NCBI RefSeq assembly: GCF_004027225.2
Contig: NC_046358.1
Location: 65,801,028 to 65,865,027 of the forward strand
Origin: Strigops habroptila
Lineage: Eukaryota > Chordata > Aves > Psittaciformes > Psittacidae
Reading direction: 5' to 3'
DNA length: 64,000 bases
A model generated the notes under the pieces. The model worked only from the letters and a program-made list of their open reading frames with translations. It was not told where the DNA came from and ran no database searches. Shown here in pieces: positions 35,260 to 44,888 of this stretch. Each line of letters begins with the position of its first letter. The stretch's first letter is position 1. The translations under genes were made by a program, and so were the position numbers.

Positions 35260-38200
35260 ACATTAATGGATATATTCTGAATACCGTTCAATGCAGCTTG
35301 GAAACAGGGAGGTAGAGCACAGAGTTATTAATGTCACAAAGGTGCAGTAATGTGAACTGCCCAGGTTGAAACCTTCCAAGCATGGTATTTCATAGTGCTT
35401 GTCATTACCCATTATTTATAGCCACAACACAGCTGCAGCTGAGCTGAGTTTCAGGTGCTCACCAGCTCCTCCACACTTTGTGGTGTCATGTTGGGCATTC
35501 GGAAAAGAAGGGCTGGGCCACTTGTTGCATGATGTTGCTGGCATCACAGGCTTCCTGGTGGCAGAGGTGACACTAACATCTGATTCTCCAGCATGGCACT
35601 GAACTGTTGTCTCCTCAAAAGCCTTCCATCCACTATACAGTTCCTGCCTCTGTTAACAAAGCATACAGGGACCCTGTTAGCAACTGCCATCTTCATTTCA
35701 CTTGCTTCACTTCCAGCACAGAACCATTCAGGTTGCAAGTCCATTGGCAGCAGGAGACTTCGCTAAGGAATGGTTCTCAACATTCAGTTTGTCTTCAGCA
35801 TGGACAAGATACATCTTCTAATATCATGCTCAAAAGAGATTGCACCATGTCACAGAAGGAAAAAACTATCATCCTTGGTTTTCAGAAACATTTGTTTAGA
35901 TTTTAGAAATCTTAAAGTACAAATAGTCTTAAAAATAAAAAGCACCCCAATCAATCAGTTCTATAGACAGCACTACCCAGCTTCTCTTTAATATATCATG
36001 GCTCAATACAAGATATAGTCATTGGTTTATATTAAATAATTGTCTGCCTTAAGTGACTGGGAATAGACATTTCTTGGCATGATATTAAGCTATTTTTTTA
36101 AGTAATTAATTTTTAAAACAAACAGTTCAATATTTCTTATTTGAAGACTGTAAATCAGAGCTGGTGTGCAGGAAACTGAGATTGTGATGTGCCTTCTTTT
36201 TTCATGTTGGATTGCCTGAAAGCAGCTTGGTATTACAATTTTGCACTATCCCGTCTGTGTTTAGATTATTGAGTAGAAGAACTGAGGTGGTTTTGTTTAG
36301 GGTTTCAGTGGTGTGTTTTTAGCTTCAGACTGTGTTTTCTATGTTAAAAATCTGTTCCCATCTGTGCTTGGTGAGCAATACTTTGTGCCATATAAAGGGA
36401 GCTGCAGTGTTTCAGGGAATTCCTTTTAACTTTCTTGCTGAAGTGCTTGCTAGTCTTTATCAAAAGACTCCTCACCCCTTAACAGACTCTCTTTAATTGG
36501 CCACTTGCATGGTCAGTTAACATACTGCGGTGGAAACCAATTGGTAAAGTGTGAACAACCGAATCTGGCACTATAAACACAGTGACCGCTCTGAAACCTG
36601 GGGCTATTTATATACAAGACAGTGTTTTGTCATGCCGATTTTTATTAGCATGGATTAGACACAGACAACTTGGTAGATGTCACGGATGAGTCAGAAAATG
36701 TTAAGCACTGGCCATTTCAAATATGTGAGTCTGTAAAGGAGCGATGGGGCTTGGAACCTTCATCTGTCCTTCCCCTGGCAAGCAGGGACCCCGCGTGGAG
36801 CCATGCTGGCACCGCTCCTCTTCCGTTTATCCTACAGGACAGACTGGACCATCTCAGAATAGGGGGAAATGTGCCTGACTTACAGAAGGGGTTAATCCAT
36901 CCAACAAGGGTTTTGGTTGTTCTGTGCAGAGAAATGTTTGGCAGAGGCTGGCAGAAGCGCTGGGCATCCTGGAGCATATCAATGCTCTCAGGAATGTTGC
37001 AACACGTGATGTATCAGAGCCTTTTTTGGGGCATTAAAATTAGTTTTCACCTTGAATGCATTTCTTTTACTACTTCCAAAGGCAAGGTGAGGAAAGTTGT
37101 CTGAGCAATGAAATGAAAAATGGGTGATGCTAGAGGAGGAATGTTTCTCTACCACATGTGCAGCACCAGTGCTCTGGGTGCTGTGAACCTGCCAAGCTGC
37201 TACTCTGAAATCTCACCTTCCTAGGAGCCAAGTCTTAGGATTTGTCTCCAATCTTATAACTATAACTGGATATCTCCTGAAGGCTGAAATACATTTTTAT
37301 CCCTGGCTATAATTTTTTTGTTATAATTATGGAAGACCTGGCAGCAATAGATTTGCCTTTGTTTTTTTTTACAAGCATTGTACGCAATAAAAATGAATTA
37401 TGAAAAATTATTATATATGTCTACATGCCTATTTATTCTGCCTCTATTCTTAGAAGCATTAAACACGCTGCAGTTATACTTGTCCATCAAAAAAAACCCA
37501 CCTGTGCTACATATTTATAGACTCTATACAACTTCAGAGAGAGGTTGCTCTCACTTGGAGAGAGGACACTGGGCATTCCCAGCTCATTTGTTGCATCTCC
37601 CTTTCTAAGAACAGAAAACAGAGCATCACTCAGTGGAACATGGACAAGTGTATGTTTTGGGGTCTGGCTTTCTGTTTTGCGTGGCTCTTACTTAGCTGGA
37701 CAAACTCCCTTTGCCATCAAGGTGCGCCAGATCAAACTTGAATATTGTAATTCCCATTAAGTATCCTTCCCTAATCCTAGGAAGGGGGGTAAAACTGCAA
37801 ATACAGAGATTCAACATGGTGTGCTCATGTGTCTACAAGTGCATATGCATGAGTATTTGTAAATAAAATTTGTGCAAAAGAATCTTGGCATAAAGTGTGC
37901 TATAAAGCACTTCACCTTTCTATACACATGTATGAGTATAATCATTAACTGTAAAAAGAGACAGTATCTCAAATCAAAGAGGTAATCCTACAAACTCTTG
38001 CATCAATGTAGTACTTCATAGAGCAAGCAAGCAGCACTCATACAAGCCAAGAAAAAGACAATCAGGTTTCATTTGTAACCTTAACATCCAAAAAACTCCA
38101 AAGCTGGTTTGTGTCTCAGATCCTTAATATTAGATGCTGCACCAAAAGCTGCCGTTGTTAATAACCATCCAGATAACACAAGTAAGAATACTAGCATGGG

Positions 38201-38454
38201 GCAGATGCAAGTGTGAATATCTGTTACCAAGCTCGGGAAGCTGGGTTTTCCTGGGCTATTTCCGACTTTGGCAGGGGAACTTCAGCTGAGTAAGAAATCC
38301 AGGCTGTCATTCGTGGAGTAACTGGCATAGGCACAAAGACTCCCCGCTTTTTAGGAAAATGAAATAGCAACTTTTTGTCTTTCATTGCAGGATCCATTCC
38401 CTTCTAAAGAGTTAAAATCAATGCCAGGGTGCCATACCTTGTGAACGTTTATCA

Positions 38455-38460
38455 TTTATT
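38455..38460 (-). terminator. FGF4: Candidate distal FGF4 polyadenylation signal (AATAAA)
   Basis: TTTATT on the plus strand, 2.6 kb past the FGF4 stop codon and the first canonical minus-strand AATAAA I find. If used, the 3' UTR would include the long tetranucleotide repeat. Confidence 0.3.
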
Positions 38461-39220
38461 ATGCATTTAAATGTGCACAGCACATACACCACAGTCTTGA
38501 ACAGCACCTGTATAAAACTACAGACAGATTCTGGTAAATAGTGAAAGCTCATCCCATGTAACATTGTTATCAACGTTTCATCACAATACTTCAAAGTTAC
38601 AACAACTACCTCTGAACATATTTTGTGTGAAGCTGTCAGTTGTGGATTTAATGGAGTGAAAAGCGACAAAGAACCATTCCCAGAGAAAAATTTTTGTGAT
38701 CTGGTTTTGCTATCTGAAATCTGGAACATCATCAGTTGTCAGAGGTAGCGGTGATAATTACACAATGAATAGTCACATATAGAAAACATAGGGTGTACAG
38801 AAATCCCCCAAATTACAGGGAAAAAAATATAACAAATCCTTAGGCATGACATTTCGTAGGCACTCTCTCTTGACTTGGCTACCTTTTCCTTAATTGTTTT
38901 TTTTGCTTTGACAGCAGCTGCCTTAAGATCTGGTCGTGGTCTGCTCTGGTCTTACTGAACTTTGATAAGTTGATTTTGTCTTCAAGGTCATGTATAAGTA
39001 GGGATACAGGCAACTCTACACTATTACAAAGGAACAAAGGCTTTTGTGTAGGAATGTAAAGAGAAAACAAAAAAAGCCGAACTCAGATTTTCATGTAGTC
39101 AGAAATAACTAGCTTAGATTGGAAGATGATCTGTAAACACCCTCTAAGTCATCAAACATGGTTAGTTCTGGTTTCTGCTTAACATACTGATGCTCTGAGG
39201 ATGAGGTATCTTTTAAAGAA

Positions 39221-39471
39221 AAGGAAGGAAGGAAGGAAGGAAGGAAGGAAGGAAGGAAGGAAGGAAGGAAGGAAGGAAGGAAGGAAGGAAGGAAGGAAGG
39301 AAGGAAGGAAGGAAGGAAGGAAGGAAGGAAGGAAGGAAGGAAGGAAGGAAGGAAGGAAGGAAGGAAGGAAGGAAGGAAGGAAGGAAGGAAGGAAGGAAGG
39401 AAGGAAGGAAGGAAGGAAGGAAGGAAGGAAGGAAGGAAGGAAGGAAGGAAGGAAGGAAGGAAGGAAGGAAG
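39221..39471. repeat. Uninterrupted (GGAA)n microsatellite, 251 bp
   Basis: About 62 perfect AAGG/GGAA units without a single interruption, ending in GAAAAAAGG. The long lysine/glycine/arginine/glutamate and Phe/Leu/Pro/Ser frames through it are repeat artefacts. It lies 1.57 kb downstream of the FGF4 stop codon. Arrays of GGAA are arrays of ETS-factor core sites. Confidence 0.98.
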
Positions 39472-40977
39472 AAAAAAGGACAAATGTATCCTTTTAGTGA
39501 TTCCCCCCTAATCAAACCTTTCTTTTCCTTTATCACATTGGAGACATGAGTTACACTTGCAAAATATATAAAGAAAAATATAGGGTTACTTGATGACGAT
39601 ATAGTACTGCAGCCTGACAGCTGTCTGCAAATATTTTCACCATGATTATCCTTACTAAAAGTAAACCACTGGGTAAAGATAGCTCAAACGTGACAAGGCT
39701 CAAATAGGGTGCAACCAACTCTATCCTGAATACTTCTGGCTACATATGGGAAAAAAAAAGATTTGGGATTACGATTGTTCCCCCAGGCCCTCCTCCAGAA
39801 CTGTAAGACCAAGCAGAAAAGCATGTATCTTCCTTCCATGCAGATTTTGTTAGGAGACTGGCTTGGAGAGTTAGTGAGGTAGAAATTAATCAACTTTGTC
39901 AGGGAATGAGACAGAAAAAAGCAGCAAATTTCTCCTTCCAAATACTGCACCAAAAAGAATAAATAGTACAAAACAACCTCAACTCCTTGCGATCAATCTA
40001 ATCTCTCTGTGGAGCTTGTGTTTTTTACCAACCAGCAAATGCTTTTTGCCTTTTAAAAACTGAGGAGTATTATAGAGTTTCAGAAACTTTGCAATATGAA
40101 TGTAGTCTCCAAATACGAAAGGGGGTTTGATTTGATTTGAACACAATGGAACTGGTTCACCGTGGCATGTTGCACAGTGCGCTAACGGAAGGAGGGGCAG
40201 ACACATTTTGGTTTAGCCTAATGCCAAGCAGTCATATGCAATATACGCTTCCATTGAAGGCCTCGTATGCTCCTGTAGATCTAAATAATAAACCCCAACC
40301 CCAATCCTGCTGAGTTTCTATAGGTGCTTCAGCCTCTCTACTGCCTGGCAGCTCTAAGAAGATGGACTGCAGGGAAGTTCAAAGTTCAGCACTGGCAGAT
40401 CTAAAACCAGATTTGGGGGTAGCTCTTCAGCAGCAAGGTAAACTGATCCTGTTCCAACGAAATAGCAACATTGCACAAAGGAGGCCAGGCACTGTGTGTG
40501 GCTCCACGCTGGCATCCCACCCAGGCATCCCTCCATTCCTTCTCGGAGGCCAAGAGCTTCTTTGGGAATCATGGGGGAGGCTGGAGAACACAACGAGGAG
40601 AACAAAGCCACCATAACAAACAAACAAACAAACAAACAGGTGTATAGTGATAGACACCATGTGACACACAAACAGTGCAAAACACTGTACGAAAGGAATT
40701 GAATTCCACCTGGTTTAGGACACGGAGTAGCAGCACACCTATGATAACTTAGAAACAAATTAAATAAACCACAAAGCAGAAATTTTCTACTGTTGCACCA
40801 CGAAACGAAATACCTTGGGTTGGAGGTTTGCTTTGTTTTCAGAAATTAAAAAAAAAAACCCAAACCAAAAAAGAATCAGAACTATAAATAACTTTTGTGG
40901 CAATATTTACAGATTTAAATAAATTAAATATCTTACACCTACTCTTGCATAAAACTCTCCAGTAAAAGTGCACCATG
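39472..40977. other. Downstream of FGF4: possible 3' UTR, otherwise unassigned
   Basis: Unique sequence with a short (CAAA)n tract at 40616-40638 and a 10-bp A run near 40849. No coding signal supported. Confidence 0.4.
40616..40638. repeat. Short (CAAA)n microsatellite
   Basis: About five to six units of ACAA/CAAA ending in CAGG. Confidence 0.9.
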
Positions 40978-40983
40978 TTTAAT
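40978..40983 (-). terminator. FGF4: Candidate proximal FGF4 polyadenylation signal (ATTAAA)
   Basis: TTTAAT on the plus strand is the common variant ATTAAA on the minus strand, only 59 nt after the stop codon. The downstream sequence has no strong GU-rich block, so its use is uncertain. Confidence 0.25.
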
Positions 40984-41041
40984 TTCCCCAAACGTGTCCT
41001 GCATCTTCGCCTGTGCTGAGGTAGGTCTGAAGGGAGATGTC

Positions 41042-41218
41042 TCAGATTCTGGGTAGAAAATGTGTCACTGTCATTGTGGGAGATACTTTATTGCCTTTCT
41101 TTGTTCTTCCATTTTTGCTCAGGGCTATATACATCCCGGGATAAATCCTGGATTCGTAAGCATTGTAGTTGTTTGGCAGGAGAATCTCTTTGAATTTGCA
41201 CTCATCATTGAAATGGGT
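41042..41218 (-). CDS. FGF4: FGF4 exon 3 coding part
   Basis: Codes residues 137-194 ([12 protein letters not shown] to THFLPRI) and TGA. The acceptor is CATTTCAG. Intron 2 (41219-42893) is 1.7 kb with no repeat recognised. Confidence 0.96.
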   Translation of the reverse strand, partial: THFNDECKFKEILLPNNYNAYESRIYPGMYIALSKNGRTKKGNKVSPTMTVTHFLPRI

Positions 41219-44114
41219 CTGAAATGAAAAGGATAGAATGAGAGGGAAGGAATTTTAAACATCAGGTGTGGAAATATTCTTGCTACCAGGTGTAGAAGGT
41301 GTGCTGAGGGGAAATATGCAGCTGACTCCCCCCACTTAGTAACCTTTTGAAGTGGTCACCCAAATGAAGCTTCAAACAGGACTCAGGATGAGGAGGATCA
41401 TTAAGGATGCTGTATCCAGGCTGGGCATGTCCACCTAAAGGTGAGAAGGACACCCACAGCTCTTGAGGGAGAGGGGCACATTTTAACAGTGCTGCAGAGG
41501 GATAAAGCCCAAGCCCAATTCTGCTGCCCTGCTCATTTAATTGCTCAGTGGTTATCCTACCAGCAACAAATTGCCTGAGAGGCTTCAGAAAAATCTGACT
41601 GCTAGCATTTCCTTGTGTTGCTTGAGGAGAAAGAGGCATTTTAAAGACACTCAGCATAGACAGTACTTTCTGCTTCTTCAGTTTTAAAATCTAAGGAAGC
41701 GTTTGGATAAATTATGCTGTCCAAAGGGAAAACAGAGCTGACAAATGGCACCCTTTCAGTGGTTTCATCAGTAAATACAAAGAGGGATGGGTATTACAAG
41801 TGTGCTATCTGGAGAGTAACAAATGAACTAATCTCTTACTAGTGAGCAAAAGCCTAGGGTTCTATAAGGGAAGTCTCAGCCTGCCAAGATGAATACTGCA
41901 CTGGGTATTACTTTATACAGGACACGGAAGCATCAGACTTCCTAAGGAATGATGCAAAGGGAACTCCTGCACTTTGGTAACTGATTCTGCCTGGCTTTTA
42001 TATATGTCAAAATCCTCTGTAACAGGACTGATGCCCCAGAAGGTAATTCTTGATGCTTCGTTTGGCTTTTCCTCAGCCCAAGTTTCTTGAAAGCATCGTT
42101 GAGAAACATGAAATAGAAAAGCCATGGGTAAGGAAGGAACATGGGTTTGAAATTATGCGGGTCACAGTAACTTGTACAGAGGTGAACTCAAAAGCAGGAT
42201 GTCAGCTCAACATGGGCAAAGACATGCACAGTTATTGTCCTCCTCAAGCACATTTTATAAAATGCCTCTATCCTTTCCACAAATTCAGTGTCAAAAAGAT
42301 CTGTATTGTCTCCTAAAAGATCTGCCTTCTTATAGAAGTCCAAACCCTGAGAATGCTGAACTGTCATGGGAACAGACTCTTCAATCAAGAGCACTAACAA
42401 AGAGGGATCAATAAGTATGCGATAAGCAGTGATCCATCACATCATAGAGGGTCATATTTGGGGCCCTGTCTGATCTCAAGTTCAAGTGCCTTCTGGGAGA
42501 TGGAATGAGCAATTGCCATACCTGTTTGAGACTGCTTGTGCTTAAATATAAGAAAGAGATGGACGGAGGCTAGCTTGAGGTCTCGCCACACAAATTGACT
42601 ACTCTGCTGGTCTATGTGGTAGGCAAGACGAATACTACGGTTGGGTGAATATAGCTTTTATGAGGGAACCAAGGAAGAAGCATAATGCAAAAGAGTGGGT
42701 TTCGCTTCAAAATGTCATTAAGCAGCATACCTGGGCAGCACAACTTCTATTAGCAAGGCAACAGGGGCTGCTCTGTGTGGTCTGACTCAGGAGGGGCAAT
42801 GATGGGGCTTGGGCAGCTTTTAGCGCCATTCACACCTCTCATCCCAGCTGCTCATGGTCCCCTCCCCCAAGCACACCCTCGGTGGCTACTTACAGATCCA
42901 TAGAGTTTCCCTTTGCTATTCATGGCCACGAAGAGTCCACTTCTAACACCAAATATGCTCACCACTCCTCTTTCCACGGGGGAGATTTCCAGCAGACCTA
43001 TAGAAGAGACACAGGAATCAGGGGGTCAAAGGGCTGTGCCCTGAAGGAGTGTGTGGTGCCAATGCTGCCCTCACCCAGAGGCTCCCATCACCAGCGTGGT
43101 ATGGATCCCCATGCCCAAGCACCGCTGTGGGTGGCCACAGAACCCCAGCCTCATGCTCCACGTGCTGCCCCATGCCCCATGCTGGGACCTCTCTCCTTTT
43201 AGCTAAGTATCTATTTTTACTTTGCCCCCAGGCATCCTCCTGTGTAGACGAGGTTAAAATAAGCCAGAGTGTGTGCCTGCGGCGAACGAAACATTTGTCA
43301 TCATGCAGCTTATATCCCCCCTCCACGATCTTATTGTTTCAGTTGGATATCAGAGCCATGGGGCCACGGGGTTAAGTCCCCAGCAGATGCTTTTCAAGTC
43401 TGGGTGGGAGCTGCGCTCTCCCCGGCCCCTTCTCAGACTGGGCGGCCCACGGAGCGGAGGAACATCCAGATGTTGAGCCAACCCAGACACCTGATGCCTG
43501 CCGGCGGCAAGCACGGCGCTGAGTAGCGCCCAAGCGGCTCCTCCGGACCTCCCGGTGGGCTCTGCCTCCGCCCTGCTACCCCCGGCTCCCGCCGCCCTTG
43601 GGGGAGCCGAGGCGGGCAGCCCGGCGGTGCCATGGGCGGGCGAGATTGTTAGGGTACTTAGACATCACACAATGCACCCACATTCTTTTAGGCACACACG
43701 GCTCTACGAGGCAGGTGAGCCGCTCCGCGCCCGCGGAACCGCCCTCGAGGGCGGTTCCGCGGGCGCGGAGCGGCTCACCTGCCCAACCACGGGGGTCGTC
43801 GCCGGCTTACTGTATCGATTTTCGCTGTGGATCCCGTCAATACGGCCGTCGGGCAGGACCTGGATGTGAAAACCGATGCCCACATTGCAGTAGAGGCGCC
43901 GCAAACGTTTGATACCCAGGAGGTAGTCGCCGTCGCGGGCGGCGTCGCGGCGCTCGGCCGGGAGGCGAGCGACGGAGCGGGCGAAGAGAGCCGCGTCCCA
44001 ACGGCGCTGGCGGGGACCGGCGGGGAGGTGACTCGGGAGCGACCGGCCGCGGGCGGCTCCTGGCCACAGCAAGCCCAGGAGCAGCGCCGGCAGCAGCGCC
44101 GCGGGGAGAGGCAT
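41042..44114 (-). CDS. FGF4: FGF4, complete three-exon coding region (194 aa)
   Basis: Coding exons are 43811-44114, 42894-42997 and 41042-41218, totalling 585 nt including TGA. Residues 1 to about 22 form a leucine-rich signal peptide. The FGF core begins [20 protein letters not shown] and continues with [57 protein letters not shown] and the C-terminal block [20 protein letters not shown], where the basic residues form the heparan-sulfate-binding site. An in-frame TAA lies nine bases before the ATG, fixing the start. The closest family members are FGF4 and FGF6; the end THFLPRI, the [13 protein letters not shown] block and the position beside FGF19 favour FGF4. It is a secreted paracrine ligand of FGFR1c/2c acting in the limb-bud ridge, streak and tail bud (family knowledge). 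Confidence 0.97.
42894..42997 (-). CDS. FGF4: FGF4 exon 2 (104 nt)
   Basis: Codes residues 102-136 ([13 protein letters not shown] to KLYGS). The acceptor is CTTCTATAG and the donor GATCT|GTAAGT. It has the ancestral 104-nt FGF exon 2 length. Confidence 0.96.
42998..43810 (-). other. FGF4: FGF4 intron 1
   Basis: 813 bp with GT-AG ends; the 5' half is GC/CpG-rich. It contains a perfect 74-bp palindrome starting 27 nt after the donor. Confidence 0.9.
43710..43783. repeat. Perfect 74-bp spacer-free palindrome in FGF4 intron 1
   Basis: The left arm 43710-43746 and right arm 43747-43783 are exact reverse complements (37 bp each) meeting at CTC|GAG, with no loop and strong GC richness. The outer ends carry GGCAGGTGAGCC and GGCTCACCTGCC, a donor-like sequence on each strand. 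The flanks outside are not complementary. Confidence 0.97.
43811..44114 (-). CDS. FGF4: FGF4 exon 1 coding part
   Basis: Codes residues 1-101 plus one base of codon 102. It ends GIHSENRY with donor TACA|GTAAGC. A second consensus donor, CAG|GTGAGC, lies 30 nt further on in the intron, but joining it to exon 2 would shift the frame and soon hit a stop. Confidence 0.96.
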
Positions 44115-44120
44115 CCCGGT

Positions 44121-44411
44121 TTAGGGGCTCCGAAAAGACGCTCTCTCCCCCAGCTCCCGCCTTATGCTGAGGTCAAAAGTTGGGGAGGGGGGGAGAGAGA
44201 AAAAAGACAAACCAACAAAAAAATCCACAAAACAGAACACAAACCAAAAAAAAAAAAAAAAAAAAAAAAAAGAAGAAGGGAAAAAAGAAAAAGCGAGGCG
44301 GGAGGGGAGGCAGGGAGCCCCGTGCTCAGTCCCCGGAGGATTTGCGGTTTCCCTGTGCTGGCTGCATGGAGAGGAAATCCCGAGAGCAAGAGCTTCTGAA
44401 CTTGATCTCAA
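44121..44411 (-). other. Upstream ORF (96 codons) in the predicted FGF4 leader
   Basis: It begins MRSSSEALALGISSPCSQ and ends in TAA nine bases before the FGF4 start, in the same frame. A 26-nt A run on the plus strand (44246-44271) makes a poly-U tract and an eight-Phe stretch inside it. Whether it is in the mRNA depends on the TATA-based start site, and its low complexity argues against a selected peptide. Confidence 0.4.
44246..44271. repeat. A26 homopolymer (poly-U in the FGF4 leader)
   Basis: 26 consecutive A on the plus strand, followed by AGAAGAAGGG and A-rich sequence. Confidence 0.95.
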
Positions 44412-44486
44412 CTCCAGGAGTCTTGTCTGAAGTGCTGATCTTCTTCTAATAGCTGCTCAGCCATAGAGCTTCAGACCTAGCCACGA

Positions 44487-44496
44487 TATTTATATA
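44487..44496 (-). promoter_or_regulatory. FGF4: FGF4 TATA-like box
   Basis: The minus strand reads GGATATATAAATATCG. Normal spacing places the start of transcription near 44457-44465, giving a leader of about 345 nt, a plausible length for this gene. No competing TATA box lies nearer the ATG. Confidence 0.55.
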
Positions 44497-44697
44497 TCCA
44501 TGTGCGTTGGTACCTATTACATCACCACCTACTGCTGTCTGCTGCAGCCCTCCGGTTTAGTTGAAAGTCAAATTATCACCCCTTGATGCTTAACAGCTCC
44601 GAAGCGTCTTGAAGGGAACGGGTGAGCAGCACTGGTGCTAAACAAGAGGGACAGCACAAACTTTTTGGAAAGAAAATGTCATATTTTGCGTTCATCA

Positions 44698-44888
44698 CAG
44701 CGGCTTCCTTCTTCTTTCCCTTCTTTCTCTCTTTTCTTTCCTTTCTCTCTTCTTTCTCTCTGCCCCCTTCCTTCCTTCTTTTTTACTTCTTTCCTGCTTT
44801 CTTTCCTTCCTTCCTTCCTTCTTGCTTTCCTTCTTTCCTTCTTTCTCCCTCTCCTTTCTTCTTTTCTCTTTCTTCCTCTCTTTCTCTA
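44698..44888. repeat. Polypyrimidine (CTTT/CCTT)n tract upstream of FGF4
   Basis: About 190 bp almost purely C/T on the plus strand (purine on the FGF4 coding strand), built of imperfect TTCC, CTTT and TCTT units. It lies about 200 bp upstream of the TATA-like box. The Phe/Leu/Ser-rich frames through it are artefacts. Confidence 0.9.

Larger units (their letters stand above)
33305..39220. other. CR1-free intergenic sequence downstream of FGF4
   Basis: No gene recognised. 33500-34330 is moderately GC-rich, with many overlapping short frames on both strands and no family match. 35238-35259 is a perfect 22-bp AT palindrome. A POU-type ATTAGCAT lies at 36644-36651. The 144-codon plus-strand frame at 36670-37104 looks like chance. 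The left part of a long FGF4 3' UTR may reach 38455. Confidence 0.4.
43400..44160. promoter_or_regulatory. FGF4: CpG island over FGF4 exon 1
   Basis: GC- and CpG-dense block covering exon 1, the start of intron 1 and the end of the leader. It stops abruptly at the A-rich/T-rich leader segment. Confidence 0.65.

Noticed and set aside
36600-36680. SOX2/OCT4 composite enhancer like that downstream of mammalian FGF4
   Set aside because: ATTAGCAT at 36644-36651 is a good POU half, but no SOX core (AACAAAG or ACAATG) lies at the required spacing; no other candidate found by eye from 36 to 41 kb.
36670-37104. 144-codon plus-strand frame
   Set aside because: No recognisable domain, no splice context, and an overlapping frame on the opposite strand; length is within chance for a 64-kb window.
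39109-39536. Long frames of Leu-Pro-Ser-Phe and Lys-Glu-Gly-Arg repeats
   Set aside because: They are translations of the GGAA microsatellite on both strands, not proteins. The array has no spacers, so it is not a CRISPR array.
43773-43783. Alternative FGF4 exon 1 donor CAG|GTGAGC in the palindrome
   Set aside because: Joining it to exon 2 breaks the reading frame and soon meets a stop; the upstream GTAAGC donor gives the conserved protein.
43827-44449. Plus-strand frames of 88-190 codons antisense to FGF4 exon 1 and leader
   Set aside because: They are shadows of the GC-rich FGF4 exon and of the poly-A tract on the other strand.
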